Assembly: GCF_008831285.2 (NCBI RefSeq)
Contig: NC_045145.1
Location: 5,394,802 to 5,458,801 of the forward strand
Length of the DNA stretch: 64,000 nucleotides
DNA from: Nymphaea colorata
Taxonomy: Eukaryota > Streptophyta > Magnoliopsida > Nymphaeales > Nymphaeaceae
Direction: 5' to 3'
Shown here: positions 1 through 13,087 of the stretch, in pieces
Position numbering within the stretch: position 1 is the first letter of the stretch
How the letters are laid out: each line of letters begins with the position of its first letter
The notes under the pieces: model-generated
What the model was told of the DNA's origin: nothing
The model's input: only the letters and a program-made list of their open reading frames with translations
Database searches by the model: none
Translations under genes and position numbers: made by a program

Positions 1-2200
1 GCCGACGAGTGCCTCAGAAGCGGAGACAACTCCGATTCCCCGGTCAACATCGCAGGGAGAGAGAAACATTCCTGGTATGAACTTGTGCTCTCTGAATCTG
101 AATGCCTTGACGCCTTCTCCTCATCCCTATATATATAGCTTCAGGATGCATTTGGATGACCATCGAGTAGTTAGGATGATCATCTAGTGGTTAGGATGAT
201 CATCAGCTCGGCATCTTTGGCAAGATGAGTATTCTCGATGAAGCAGCAAATGCGCGTTGGCGGTTGCGGCATGCAACCGCTTTTCCGATGCCGCAACCGC
301 CTTTGCCAATGGAATCTGTTTGGGTCTCGTCCATCATGGGCGGATCCATATTTTAGACACCAACATTTTCTCAGTGGGAAAAATATGCAAATAGCAAAGT
401 TATACTGGAAAGAACTCCAGATATCATATATATGTTTCAAATATATTTACATTAGAGTTGCTTAAGAGATCTGGTTTTGATGTTTTTTATCTTTATATGC
501 AGACTGTTGTCTATTTGAGTCAAGAGAAGTGCACCTTGGCAACTGAACTCTTCACATCCTTCAACTTGAAGATCTTAAGACAAGCAACAGCCAGATTGAC
601 AGAGTTGTTACCAGCTTTGGGTGGGATGTGGAGTTGGACAAAATGTAAATCAATATATTGATTGGCACATGCATGGATTAGGCCATGGCCTGAAAAGGAT
701 AAGCTAACTAACTACAGCCTGAAAAGGATAGGCCAACCAAGTATAGCACGGTTCGATCAAGTGCTTGGAATCATTAGCATATCTTTTTTTCCTTTTTCTT
801 TAAAAGAACATGAATGTGGATCTTATGTTTGCCGCTTAGCTACTTTTCGGTTGGCGTGTGATTCATTTGAGACCGTAGGCAACCTAACAAGTTGTCCGTT
901 GTTATAAGGGCAACGTGACGTCAGGAGTAACAGATGTCTGTTATCTGTTACTCCTGAAACCACTTTACCCTTATCTTTAGAATCACAATAATCACTCATT
1001 TCTCTAATAGCCCAATGGTGTTGGCTTTGCCTTGAACAAGTGACCACGTTCAAATCAACTTATTTGAATCAGCATGATTCGCAGTGTTTTACATACAAAA
1101 TTTAAACCAGGATGGGACTTAAGATCGAAACATCTACGTTATTTACAGATGCAGTATGGGGCTTAACGGTTCCCACTTCCCATGTTCCCCGCAGACCGCA
1201 AGAAACGATCCACCTGAAGTCTTGCGGTTCATGGGTAAGGAAGAAAGATCGTGCACTTTTGTGCCAAGTCTGATGTTTCGTTGGCGATGAACATTTCTAA
1301 TATAAGAATGAGTTTACAAGTCATGATGGGCCATCAACTTTTGAAAAACCTGTGAAAATTAGTCACAGGTTTCCTTCACAATTGAAAGTCCACCAAATGT
1401 ATCATGTAGATCACAACCGTAGAGCTTGGCGCAGGAAAATGATGAAAAATGGCCGGCCTCCACAACAGTCCCAGGCCAATGGTCTTGATCTAAAGACACG
1501 GACGGTATCTCCTACAAGACAGGTTCGCCTGAATTAAAGCTGCCTCTTGCAGAAAAGATTGCCTTGAATGAACTGTTGCTTAATTGTCAAAGGTAGTCCT
1601 GTTCATCAATCAAACCAAGTCTTACTAGGGACAAAAACTCTTTACTTCAAGTACATTTGCACAAAAGTCACAACAGCACCAGTGCAAGGATTTCATTGTC
1701 CCGATCATGCCTATGCATTGAGGACATTGCTCCTCTATGAAAGTCACGTCTTCATCTTTCATCTTCTCCTACTCAGTTAAAGAGGCAAGAGATTTGCAGC
1801 CATCATATAGTTATGCTAGTAACCATCCTTGCCTAAACACTTGGAATTTACAATCCAGTTGTGACCTTTCATTCTTTTGTACTTACACTCATTTTATCTA
1901 CATAATTTACCTATATTCTGATGCCAACATCGCCTACAAATGATTCTTGTCCTTCGAAAACAAATGATAACAATCCTCTAGGACTTCCTTTGAATGTTCC
2001 TCAAAGAGAAAAAATGTAAAATCTTATACGGTCAATCTTTGCTTCATAATTATACTTCTTCACCGACGACAAATACAGTCCCTGTCCTACATTACACCAA
2101 AACTTAAATTTACGGGAGATACCTGTACAATAACCATGTGAAAGAAGTTATTATATACAAAATCTGGAAAAAAAAAGTGCCCAAAAATACAAATTTCCAC
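1..2200. other. intergenic sequence, no gene recognised
   Basis: I see no reading frame here with a recognisable domain or convincing exon structure. The first 130 bases are open in two frames on the plus strand, so an exon of something lying to the left cannot be excluded. A short direct repeat (GTTAGGATGATCATC) occurs twice at about 171-203. The only structured element is the inverted repeat at about 904-974, listed separately. Confidence 0.4.
904..974. repeat. short inverted repeat (MITE-like foldback)
   Basis: A perfect 15-bp stem (TCAGGAGTAACAGAT at 921-935 and its reverse complement at 943-957) encloses a 7-base loop. An imperfect outer stem continues it, with ATAAGGG at 904-910 pairing with CCCTTAT at 968-974. 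Total length is about 70 bp. It could be a tiny foldback MITE or a hairpin. No target-site duplication was identified. Confidence 0.6.
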
Positions 2201-2269
2201 AACTAGAAAAATTAGAGTACAGGACAACTCTGGCAGTCATACAAGAAAATTTTAGCCATTATGAGAAAT

Positions 2270-2604
2270 ACCATCGAGGATTAAATACTTCAGAGCAACA
2301 CCCACAAGTTGATCAGGCAGAAAGAGTTGACAAGGATAAAGCATCACAAAGTGTACCTCTTACATGCATGTTTCAGAAGCATCCTAAGCATCCTCCTAGC
2401 AATGTTGGTTATTCCATATGTCTTTCATATTCCTGAAAGTGAAGACACTATCTAGAGAAGAATACAACCATGCAGTTTGACTGTCCCGGTTCTCCTCAAT
2501 CTGTCTGCATATAACCTGTATCACATAATCACCAAGTTATGTGAGCATATGTGTATGGGCCCCAATCCACATGTATGTACTGTCAAATGTACAAAAACGA
2601 CATG

Positions 2605-2654
<50 letters not shown>

Positions 2655-2785
2655 ACGTATGCACAAAGACTATGGTTTATCTGCACATGAAAACTCAGAC
2701 ACTTAAGTTCTTGTATGTAAAGCAGGCTCAACACAAAAAAGATCTTACCATCTCCCACAAGAACTCTGGCAGACAACGCCACCAT
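2270..2785 (-). other. probable 3' UTR with intron of the CCCH gene
   Basis: Downstream of the stop codon (2786-2788), a good donor (GATG|GTAAG, intron starting 2748) pairs with an acceptor (ATACAG|GT, exon resuming at 2515). The terminal exon would run to somewhere around 2100-2300. The donor is less than 50 nt after the stop, so it would not be expected to trigger nonsense-mediated decay. The polyadenylation site was not located. Confidence 0.4.
2607..2649. repeat. (AT)n microsatellite
   Basis: About 21 uninterrupted AT dinucleotides. It lies inside the probable 3'-UTR intron of the CCCH zinc-finger gene, downstream of its stop codon on the minus strand. Confidence 0.95.
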
Positions 2786-5700
2786 TCATGCTTTCACATA
2801 TTTGTCCACATAACCCTGTAAATTAATCAGAAGTAGCAACATACTAAACCCACTAATAAAAACACACAAACTGAGCAAGCAAGTAAGATAAGTCAGAAGC
2901 ACCTACCATGACCAGTTTTGTCAACTTGCGTTGTGACGACTCAACATACTGATCAATCTTAGTTTTTGATTTTGGAATCTGATGGCTTTTCATTGCTCCA
3001 GACACCTTATCAACAGTCTTTTTTACAATCGTTTTGAATGCTTCTTTGCTCATGTTTCCCTGTCGCCATGATGGCTTCAGCACATCCTTGACAAACTCTG
3101 CAATGGCTATCTTAAAAAGCTTCATTGAACGAGAATCCTTGCTCTTTTTGCTCTTGCCAGGTGTCTGGACTTGATCAATCTCTATCTCACCTGCACCTGT
3201 ATTTGCCATGTCTATTGGGTTACCAGGGCTCCAGTTCTCGTCCCCAAGCCTTGGGCTAGCATTCTCCACAGCACCTACCTCTGCATCCAATGTAGCTTCT
3301 CCAAATTCATCATTCTCAGGTGGCTTGATTATGGTAGCTTCAATACCCTTTTGTTTATTGTTTTCTTCCACATCCAAAAGCTTATGGCTGTTGCTGCCAA
3401 GCCGAGAAACAAAATCTGGTTCCAGAGAAGCTCGAGCAGCAGCAGACATTGTGACAGCATTCACGCTTGCTTGAAGATCTGGAATATTACTGTACTTGCT
3501 TGTGTCTCTTTTAGAAGGTTCAATGCTGTCAAAAAGTGGATCATACTGGTCCCCTGATGCTGATTGCATGCTCAGAGGTCTTGACCCAAGACTACCACCC
3601 ATTTGTCCGCCAATAGATAAATGGCTTAAATCAAACTGAGGTTGGAATTTGCTTGGCTTCTCCTCAAATGTAGATGCAAATGGATTGTAATGAGTTGTTG
3701 GCACCTGTGATGACCCAATACCTGACAGAAGAGACGACCTAGTGCTTGGTCGGAAACTCTCTGAATGTCCTGCAAAAGCCAGAGGTTTCGTACTACTCAT
3801 AGGTGCTGATAATACAGAAGCACCACCAACCTGAAGCAATGAGAAGCTGCTAGCAACTGATGGCTGCTGAAAATTGGACAAATCTCTGAAAGACGAACAA
3901 CCTTCAACACCTTCTCTTGTAAAGGCTCTAGGTGGAATTTCTTCTTTTGGTAAATTGTGCAACTGCAGACCAGAATGACCTCTTGGATGCCATGAATCCC
4001 CTTCTCTAGAATAAGTATCAAAAGGTAAATGTGAATCTCGAGAAACAAATGGATGACGGAAGTTGGCCTGACTGATAGAACCAGGCAAATTGAAACTTTG
4101 CCCTGGCAATTGAGGACCAGCCCTTTGAAACAGGTCATCATGAAAGGGATCTTTGTTTGGATGAAAATGTTGGCGAGGACCAGGTTGCGTCAGGAAGCTT
4201 TCAGAATCCATTGGATGCAGAACTCGATCGTGTTGTATATTTTTTGAGACATTTATTTCGCTCCCAAGTGATTGATCTCTTGCTTTCTCCAAAGGAAATA
4301 TCTGATGCTGCATGTCTTCTGTCTGCAGCAGTGGCCTATGAGGCTCACCAAATGGATGTGGTGCCTGCAGATAGAGATCAAGCTGCTGGAGCTGCATTGG
4401 TTCTTCAGACGGGTATGGCCTCCCTAGTGGCGGCAAAAGAAATTCCTTCCTTGAAAGTCCAGCAGCTTGGTGATAAGGAGGTCGAAAATCAGGGGCCTGG
4501 ACAGTGGCTCTAGGAGGTAACTCGTTCACATATGTTGGTAAGGAAAGGTCACTCTGAGGTGGCCTAGGAAAAGTTGAAGGCAACGGCCTTGCATCACCAG
4601 GATAGATGGGAAGCCTTTGTTGAAGAGATTGTGGCAGAAAAGATGCTGGTGCTTGTGACAGTGGTGGAAACTGGTACTGACTAGCTGGGGCGGGTGGAAG
4701 CTGCAGGCTTAAAGACCCTGTAGCAAAAGCTTGGGATGTCACGGCCACAGAAGTATGAAATTTTGGATCATCTGAACAGGAAGATAAATGAAGATCTCTT
4801 TTAGGGAATAGCTCAGGCCCAAGACTCTCAGTCCCAACTGACTGACTGACAGGAGAATGACCAGGAAATGATTCTGTTGTATTAGCCTCCTTAGCAAAAG
4901 ATGAGCTGGGAGAAACTTGAGCAGGATAAGGTTTTGGCATCAAATCCTGTGTAGATGGAAGGCAAGATACCACAGTTTCAGCATTTGCTGGTTCATAAGA
5001 TTTGTCTTCAACTTTGGGAGAATGCTTTGCTGGACTCTCAGGTGGATTAGGTGGCGCACTCATCTGTGATTCAGCAGGTATGCTTCTCTGCCCAGAAACA
5101 GGCGTAGGCTGTGAAAAAGAAATGCCAACCAAGGAAGCTGACAAGACAGAGCTTCTATCAAAACGTTGAGGGCTTTTTTCTTTCGGTGAAGGGATATTCC
5201 CTTCCACAGACACCTGTGTTCTTTCTGAATCTTCCAACCCCTGAGAAACTGGAGGCTGATCCATACTCCGGGCAGCATCAACATTTGTCAACTGATCATC
5301 TTCATTTGCAGGTAGAGGAACATCCTCTTTTGCTGAGTCAGCACATAAAGTGGGTGTTGCTGATAGTGACATAACAGCACCTGATGGCATGTCTCCACAG
5401 ACACTTCCCTCTTTATCATTATCTTTCTTACTAAATGCTGCATCATATTCAACAGAGGGTATCCTTGTATCAAAATGTTTAGCCTCCTGTATGTCCATTT
5501 TAACCCAAGTATTACCATGTCCAGCAAAATCCCTTGTCTCTTGATGTTTCTCATAATGTTGATACCCTTTGCTATTGTACCGTTTCGAAGAGTCATCAGC
5601 TGCAGAGTCACGATGAAGGAACCTACACGATGCACCACGGAAGCACCTACCACGAATAAAATTGAAACACACAGGTGCTTGACCCCTATCTCTCCACGTC

Positions 5701-8700
5701 TTTTCACCACCAAGGTTTCCCAGACGCCTTGCAGATGGAGACTTACTTCTGTTCCTTTGCTTCTTTGGAGACCAGCTGAAAGTAGAAACTTAAAAAATCA
5801 AAATCTCCTAAGAAAAAACAAAACTCCGGAACCACAGAGGTCCACTGTTACAATGTAACATGTGTAAGAAATGAAAAGAGCAGATGAAAAGCAATGCCAC
5901 AATCATGCACCTGCGTGAACGGCTCCTTTTGTCCCTCCACCTCCTTGGGCTGCGACTTCTCCTCCTCCATCTGCCTTCCTTAGGTGATCGGCTGCGGCTA
6001 TGACTCCTCCTCCTCCTTCCCCGCCTTCCACTATAAGGACCTTCTCCATCAGACTCACTATCGCTCATGCCTTCTCTTATCAGTCTCCCAAACTCATCCA
6101 CATTCACAGTAGTAGGAACATGCTGTGGATCGTTGTCCTGATGGGACCTGTCTCCAGAAGAAGAGTCAAATTCAATTTTAGCATCATCAGCTTGCACAGC
6201 AATGGCATCCTTTGCAACCTCTTCATGAAAGGAAGACAGTTCTTTGCTCTTCAATCCTTTCAGAGGCTCAGAACTGTCAACAGTGGGATGGTCTCCTACT
6301 TTTTCTGCTATCGAGCATTCAAAGCCTTCAGTATCTCTTTGATTGCTATTAAATTTGGAGGGGAAGGCAGAGACACCAGGCTGAGTAGGCTGTATTCCAG
6401 AAGTACAAACAACCTTAGCCTCAGAAACTTCTCCAGAATTGGATTTTGAGGGCGGCTGCAGACAAGAACTATTGGAATTCTGGTGTTCCTTAGGGGTTCC
6501 AATGACTTTTGGGGAAACATTGCCAGGATTCATTCTAGGTTTAATGTCTTCATCGCTGCTGTCATCAGAGGCATATTCTGTCAACAGCCTAAACGAGGTC
6601 ACCTCTTCAATAGATGATTTCGACTCACGGACTCTTGGTAGAGTAGGATGTTCAGAAACTGGCCTGGTAGACTCATGAACACTTCCACTGAGGTTTTCAT
6701 CAGTGGCTCGAGGTGAATCCCCATCAGAGCTAACGTCATCAAAATCTGGTCCAGGAGAAAAAAATTGGTCGCCTGAAGTAAAGGAGGAAGGTGACTCAGA
6801 TTAGAATTCAAAAAGCAGCAGCAAAAATGGTTTTCCTGATGAACCTGCTAGAAAACATAAGAGAATCTTTCATAAAGACAACAAAGAAAGCACCACTAAA
6901 TTACTAAAGCAATTTCTTTCTTCATCAGCCATTATGACAAGCAAATGTATCTGTATAGTGTAAAGTAGTTTCAAGTATCGGAAAGCAAAGCAAAAGACCA
7001 GTCAAAGAATCATACTGAAAATAACAAAGAAAAAGACTAGTCAAAGAATCTTATCCCAATTTTTTTCAAAAAGTGTCTGAAGAAGTTGTCTACAAATGTA
7101 TGTAGACATGCAGCACCCATTGGGAAAACCATTATACATACACCTACAAGGCTACAACATTTTGCCTTCCCGAATAACTTCCAAGGAATTCAGAGCTTCA
7201 GAAAAAAAAGCAAAGGTTGTCTTGTCAATTTTAAGTAAATACTAAAAAGACAAGAACTGCAATCAACTTAAGTAGAAACAAGTGCACCAATGAATATATT
7301 CCATCATAAAACATGTTATGATTGTCAAAAGAATAAAAAAGAGACCAAAGATGTGATCATCGATGACCTTTTTCTTGTTTCAATCTTGATGATGCTCCTA
7401 ATGCTTCCACCTGAAGGGAGGACTTCTGGAATGGCGAGTGTTCTGTTGGACTTTCAGGAGCATACAACTTCTCTTCATATAGGAGATGCTTATTGGAACT
7501 CGGGCCTGACTGCACTTCTATACCTTGTACCAACTGATTATTTGAATAGTGCTTAGTAGGGGAATATACATCATCTGGAAAATTATGTAGAAAAAGGTAG
7601 GAAATATCAGTATATCAATAAGGAAAATATTTCTTGCACTTGGAAAAGCAGCTTCTTGTACTTTCGTACAGTACATGATGAACCCCAAAAAACAAGAATA
7701 TTTCAAAAATAGGTAATTCTAGGTCAATGTTTCAGTAGTCAAATCACTAATTATTGCCAAAATGTGTCTCCACTAAATTCCACTGATCACAAAACATTTA
7801 TGAGATGTGGATTTTGAGTAAAGAAGTTTAGGAAGTTGACCAGAAAATTTAAGTTAGGACCCCACACAGTGTATAGTAGAGTATAGGCTGAGACCTTCTA
7901 AATTCTCGTCCAGTGGAAAAAAGCAGTGATGGTGAAGGATCGTCTAATTAAGCTACAGCCATAGATAAAGTATATTGACACTGTTAAAAGATTTTGTTTC
8001 TCAATCTAGGTACAAAAGACAACAATAGGTGCAAGAAAATTGTTTTCAATCCTTATGCACCTCTTGCTCTACAGCTGAGAAACAGAGTACAGATGACCAC
8101 AAGCATGACTAGGACAACTATGCCAGCACGCTACACGTTTGAATGATAAAGCACATAGCACCTTATAAAAACTACCAATATGCAACTGGAACAGTAATAT
8201 GACAATACTATAGCAATCAGTTAATAGATTTCTAGATATTATGAAAGATTCCCCTAAAAATCTCTCTTAACATAAAATATGAGATATTTCAAAGACATAA
8301 ATACGCATAAATTTGAATTGCTTACATCATATAACAATAAAAGATATGTGAACCTACCTACAGATGCGCAAAGAATAAACTTAGTGACTCACATCAATGT
8401 TAAAATTTACAAAAGATGGCTACTCCAAACCTGCTCTAACAATCTGGGATCAAAACCTGAGTCATCTCAAGCTTGGAATTCATAAAAGAGGTGGATGAAG
8501 TGAGAAGTGAATTGCCTACCATCAGGTCTTGTTGTTCTCAATTTCTATAAAATATCCATTACAGATTCAAAACCGTGGAGGTGAACCACTTTAAAAACAT
8601 CAAAAATTCAGGAGAATCAGAACACCTCGCTAGAGGTGGACTACAAATTGATAGTGCCATAAATCAGCACAACAGGAATCCTGCCAATGTCAAGGAGACC

Positions 8701-10263
8701 AGATGACACACTGAACTCAAACAGGACCTACGAAGTACATGCAAGCCAAGTATCTGACAGTACCTATAAACACCACTGCGAGATAAGCTATCACAGACTC
8801 ACAGTACTTCTTCCACTGCCCTAGTGACATAATAACAAATGGAAAAGTAAAACAACACAGGTAAAGTAGGAGACATACATCTGATGAAACCAAAACAGCT
8901 GGTCCATTTCAAATTTTGAAAATGCAACTTCCACCACTTTGAAAAAAGAAAGTAAAAAAATATAGCAACATTAAGAGTTAGTGAAGAATGAGAAGCAAAT
9001 TTGAGAAGATTGTTTGTTCTAACCTTCCATATCCATGTCTGATACTGCAGGGGACATAGAGTTTTCCTTATCAGTCAAGCCTCTAGATGGTGATGATGCT
9101 TCTGAAGCTTCTACATCTTTCAGTGATTCGTCAGCACATTTCATTTCTTGACCAGCATCCTTTACTGCAGTTTCATGCCCATGCATGTGGCCTTCTTCAT
9201 TTGGCCAACCACTAGAAGGACATGTATCACTTTTTAATTCCAAAGAGGCCGATGGATTATCAAAAGTGATTGTAAGCCTCTCTGCCAAGTCCTCTGTCTG
9301 AACTGGCTTAGCAGCACAATCATTATCCAGTTCACTGTCCAAGGCTTGGTTATTTCCCATGACATGCTTTGAGGTATCAAGCAGTGGTGGCTCAAAAGCG
9401 TCTGGTGGAAGAGCTAGTGGAGATGAAGAAGGAGGTGGAGGTGGAGGAGGCAGTGGAGGTGGTGATGGTGGCAGAGGAGGAGGTGGTGGTGGAGGCAAAG
9501 AAGATGTAGAATGTATATCCAGCACAGGGGTACACGTATAAGACATAAATGTTGTGGGTGTAACTGAAAAGGATGGCGGAGGAGGAAATGGAACAGAAGG
9601 TGATCTATATAGCATAGGCCTATGAGAAGAAGGTTGAGGTGCAGGCACGGTTGGAGAATTTGCGGCTGGAGGAGGAGGTGGTGGACCATGATGAGCTGTG
9701 ATGGATGGAGGATATGGAGGATGATGCTGAGAACCAGGATATGGGGGAGGTATCATGGGTGCCCCATGAGCCATCTGTGGAGATGCATAAGATTGACCCA
9801 TGTTTATCATCACTTGGGGAGCAGGCATGTGAACAGCCGGCGGCATAATATGTTGAACTGAAGGAGGTGAAGGCCCAAGGGGAACAGCTGGACCAGGCAC
9901 AGGAGGGCCATGTTGGATGATAGTAGATGAGGAGACAGCCGTGGGAGCTTGATGAATTGGAGGCGGCAGAGAGGAATGCTGACCATGATGGTAGGATGGG
10001 TGGGTTTGGCCATGTGGCGGTGGTGGAGGGGGGTGATTTCCAGGCAGAGATGGTGGATGGACATGGTGACTAGGTGGTGGTGGTGGTAATGGAGCTTGGT
10101 GACTGGTTGTGGGTGGCAGAGGGGCTTGCTGACCAGGTAGCGGTGGTGGTGGTAGGGCCTGTTGACCAGGTGGGGGTGGCGGAAGTGCATGATGGAATGA
10201 GGTGGGTGGCGGCACAGGAGGGCCAGGCCTGAACTGGTTACTGTAACTCCCTGGTCCGTACAT
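2786..10263 (-). CDS. CCCH zinc-finger protein with polyproline N-terminus and RS segment (C3H55-like)
   Basis: I assembled five coding exons on the minus strand: 10263-9024, 7574-7368, 6772-5911, 5775-2907 and 2815-2786. All have GT/AG borders and the phases fit, giving 5,208 nt or 1,735 residues. Residues 1 to about 290 are proline-rich with runs of 5-8 prolines (roughly 254-283). About 712-787 is an arginine/serine-rich stretch that crosses the exon 3/4 junction. One CCCH finger follows (C806-x7-C814-x5-C820-x3-H824). After a long serine/proline/glutamine-rich low-complexity region comes a helical C-terminus (from about 1650, KLFKIAIAEFVKDVLKPSW) ending in GYVDKYVKA. CCCH fingers usually bind RNA, and RS segments are typical of splicing-associated nuclear proteins, so a nuclear RNA-processing role is inferred. 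From memory the layout resembles plant proteins annotated as zinc finger CCCH protein 55 or 38. The exact family name is uncertain; the exon structure is well supported. Confidence 0.85.
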
Positions 10264-11050
10264 TTCAGATTGTAGGATTTATGAAACTAAAAACATCAAA
10301 CAATCCACAATTTGGCAATCCACACATGCAAGTGCCACATCCTAAATGCAAATCTAAACCCCAGTGGTAATTCCATTCAATATTTCCTTTCCATCTTCCT
10401 GGTAGAAGAAGACACCGAACGAGGGAAAAACGAGTACTCTACAAAATAAACAAAAGAATCACCATATTACTCCTTGTTGGTACAGGTGACTATTAGTTGA
10501 AAGTTACCAAATTCTAACTTGTAACAAAGAGACCACAACCAAGAGATTCCCCCTCTTCGTATTGATCGCAAAACAGTTATTTACACCCCCTAAGCAAAAT
10601 ATGAGTAATTTCTACTAAAATACAGAGTTCCATGACAAATTCTTCGTCGAGAAACTCCAACAGAATTCATGTTCGATCCGTTCTCCCAAAGGAACACGTA
10701 AACCTGAACCCTGAGTCAAATAGACTCAAGGAACAGACGCAAAAAGTACAAGATAAAGCGTCATTCTTTTATGCTTTCCTTGAAAAGAACCACGAGACCA
10801 ATGGGAAAGGAAGACAAGGAGAAAAATCGCGAAAGCAAAGCCAGAACGATAAAAGCAAGCATACCTTTCAGAGAAGGAAGCAATTGATCGAACGCTGAGC
10901 AATTCACCAGGAAGTGGAGAAATTTTCAGGTCGAGATTGTTCGTTTATTTCAGGGTTTGAACCATAAACCCTAGACGGAGAGCGGGAGAGGGAAGACCAT
11001 GGGAATGGAACGCCGGGTTCGTCTGAGAACGATGAGGCGAAGGGAACGAA
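10264..11050 (-). promoter_or_regulatory. 5' UTR with intron and core promoter region of the CCCH gene
   Basis: Reading the minus strand, a leader exon of roughly 11030-10865 ends at a clear donor (CTGAAAG|GTATGC). The acceptor (TTTTTAG) ends at 10287, leaving 23 nt of UTR before the ATG at 10263. The leader carries a telo-box-type motif (AAACCCTAG on the plus strand at 10966-10974), common in promoters and leaders of plant housekeeping genes. The transcription start is inferred from the drop in sequence complexity near 11040 and was not seen directly. Confidence 0.5.
10945..11000 (-). other. two short upstream ORFs in the CCCH gene leader
   Basis: The inferred leader holds two complete minus-strand uORFs. 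One is 9 codons plus stop (ATG at 11000-10998, TAG at 10973-10971; MVFPLPLSV). The other is 6 codons plus stop (ATG at 10965-10963, TAA at 10947-10945; MVQTLK). If transcription starts upstream of 11000 they could reduce initiation at the main ATG. Their presence in the mRNA is an inference. Confidence 0.4.
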
Positions 11051-11069
11051 TATAACTCAAACGCCTTTT

Positions 11070-12390
11070 TTGGGTTTCATTTTCTATCTAACTAAAATGC
11101 GGATCTTGCCCTCGACCTTTATTGAATTGACCTTTTTCTTCTTTCTGCGTTTTGTTTTTTGGGGCTTACCTTGCTTACATATATTTTGTATTATGTTTAA
11201 CTAGAAAACATTCAAGTTTTTGTGGGTCTTGCTCTACTGCAATAAACACTTCTTTCTTAATTTTATTGTTAAAAAGTATTCTATAAAATTTAACTTTTGA
11301 AAATTTTAATGCAAAAGTATTCTATAAAATTTAACTTTTTGACTTTTGACATTCGAATTTTATTGTTAAAAAGTATTCTATAAAATTTAATTTTTGAAAA
11401 TAATAGAAGTAACTCACAATTTGACACACTAGCGATTTGATCATTGATGTCCTTTTTTTCCTATAGATTGATTGAAATTTGTTGTTTCTTAAAGTATATT
11501 ATGCCGCGCATATATGTCTAATTGTTTTTTGTTTTTACTACCGAATCGTTCAAACCAATGTTTTAAAGTGTAGCCACTTAATTAATCTACAAATTTAGTA
11601 CAAAACATTATAAATTGTGGAAAATTAGTAGACCCAGTATCGAAACGAAACTCGATTTTCAAATTTCTTTTGGACTTTTTAGTCGATTACTCGTTACGAA
11701 GAGAAAATGGTTTGAGAAAAAAAATGATACAGATAAAAAATAAGCGAAATAGTAAGAGAAGGAGAACCTTTCTCCAACTGACCTGAGGTAAAGAACTTCT
11801 AAAAATAATTTGCAATTAATAAAATATAGAACTCTCTTTTTAATTTGCTGGTTGAGTTGGTAGCGTGTGATTTGGTGTGTGTATATATATATATATATAT
11901 ATACCTACAAGATTTGCTTTATTTGTACACTAGCACATCATTTTTTTTTAACATAAGAATGCCATTAAAGTTTTTAAAGTCAAACCAAATAGTGTCCTCT
12001 TAGTTAGAATTTTCTAGCTACGCCACTACTTGAGAGTGCATTTTTCTAATATGAGCACCATATTTATATTGAAAGCAAGTGCCTGGAAATGAAATAATAA
12101 AGTACTTAAATTGTTAAGTCAAATTATGTAATTCGGGTTAAAACAAGCTTCGTTGTGTCATTCCTTTTGTTCCCATTCTATTGTCGGTGAGTAGGTTCAT
12201 GTTTGTGTCAATTCATGCACATTTAATAATGTGAATATTAATTTGTTTACTGGATGACTTGTTACGAATAAGATGTGCCTATGTTTGAATGTGGAAGTAA
12301 ATTGACATACAATATATTTTCACTTGATTAAATAAAGTTTGGACACCTTTTTGAAGTTACAATTGTGCATGAAGATCATAAGTTCAATAT
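11070..12390. repeat. AT-rich intergenic DNA with short degenerate repeats
   Basis: No gene is visible. The motif AAAGTATTCTATAAAATTTAA occurs three times between about 11270 and 11395; the larger repeat has a period of about 97 bp (starts at 11261 and 11358). A (TA)n run lies at about 11882-11902. Confidence 0.6.
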
Positions 12391-12402
12391 TGTTATTGAT
12401 AG

Positions 12403-12687
12403 TAGGGCTGCACAATGAGTAGAGCTTGAGTTCGTTCAACGTGTTTAACGAGTTGAGTTTAAGTTGTAAAAACTTGACTCAGCTCGACTATATAAGGAAT
12501 TTTAAAATACAATTAGAGAATAGCTAAGCAAGTAGCAACTAATCGAGTTAAAAGAATGAGACAGACTTAACTAAAACGAGTTAAACAAGTCGAGCTCGAT
12601 GTTGTACTGTTGAGTCAACCTTGAGCCTGTTCTATGGAACTCAACTCGAGTTCGAGCTAAGCTAGCTCGTGTGCAGGTGCAGCCATA
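12403..12687. mobile_element. hAT-type MITE, 285 bp
   Basis: Termini TAGGGCTGCAC and GTGCAGCCATA form an inverted pair (10 of 11 match). The element is flanked by 8-bp direct repeats differing at one base, ATTGATAG (12395-12402) and ACTGATAG (12688-12695). An 8-bp target duplication with TAG-type ends fits the hAT superfamily. The interior is rich in CGAGTT/AACTCG motifs with no coding capacity. A longer, more diverged relative lies at about 60051-60453. Confidence 0.75.
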
Positions 12688-13087
12688 ACTGATAGTATGA
12701 TACATGTGAAATCAGTAAACATCTTGCAAACTTGCATGATATTGGGTGGTAATAGATATTATGAACTTAACTATTGAGACATGTTTATGAATATTGAAAG
12801 AAGGTTCATGCCAGCCTAATTGCTTTGTTGTGTTGATTCAATAAACAATTTTCATGTAATAAATACTTTATAATAGGAGATTTGATACCGATTTTTTTTT
12901 TTATTGAGGTTTTCTTAATTCTCTTGCACCAAAAGCTTGGAGTCACATATAGAAGTTGTTTGTTTTGCTGTCCGCAAAATAATACAAATATTGCATGCAT
13001 TCCCTGCACAACATATTAAATAGCCTGTTTGTACTTCTTGGTGTCCTGGACACAAGAAATCAAACATACTGGAAGAGCAAGTCTAAG

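Noticed and set aside
9359-9541. Plus-strand glycine-rich ORF opposite the CCCH gene exon 1.
   Set aside because: It is the antisense shadow of the polyproline-coding sequence.
11845-11880. A tRNA-like A-box (GGTTGAGTTGGTAGCGTG).
   Set aside because: No matching B-box or cloverleaf follows; it runs into a (TA)n microsatellite.
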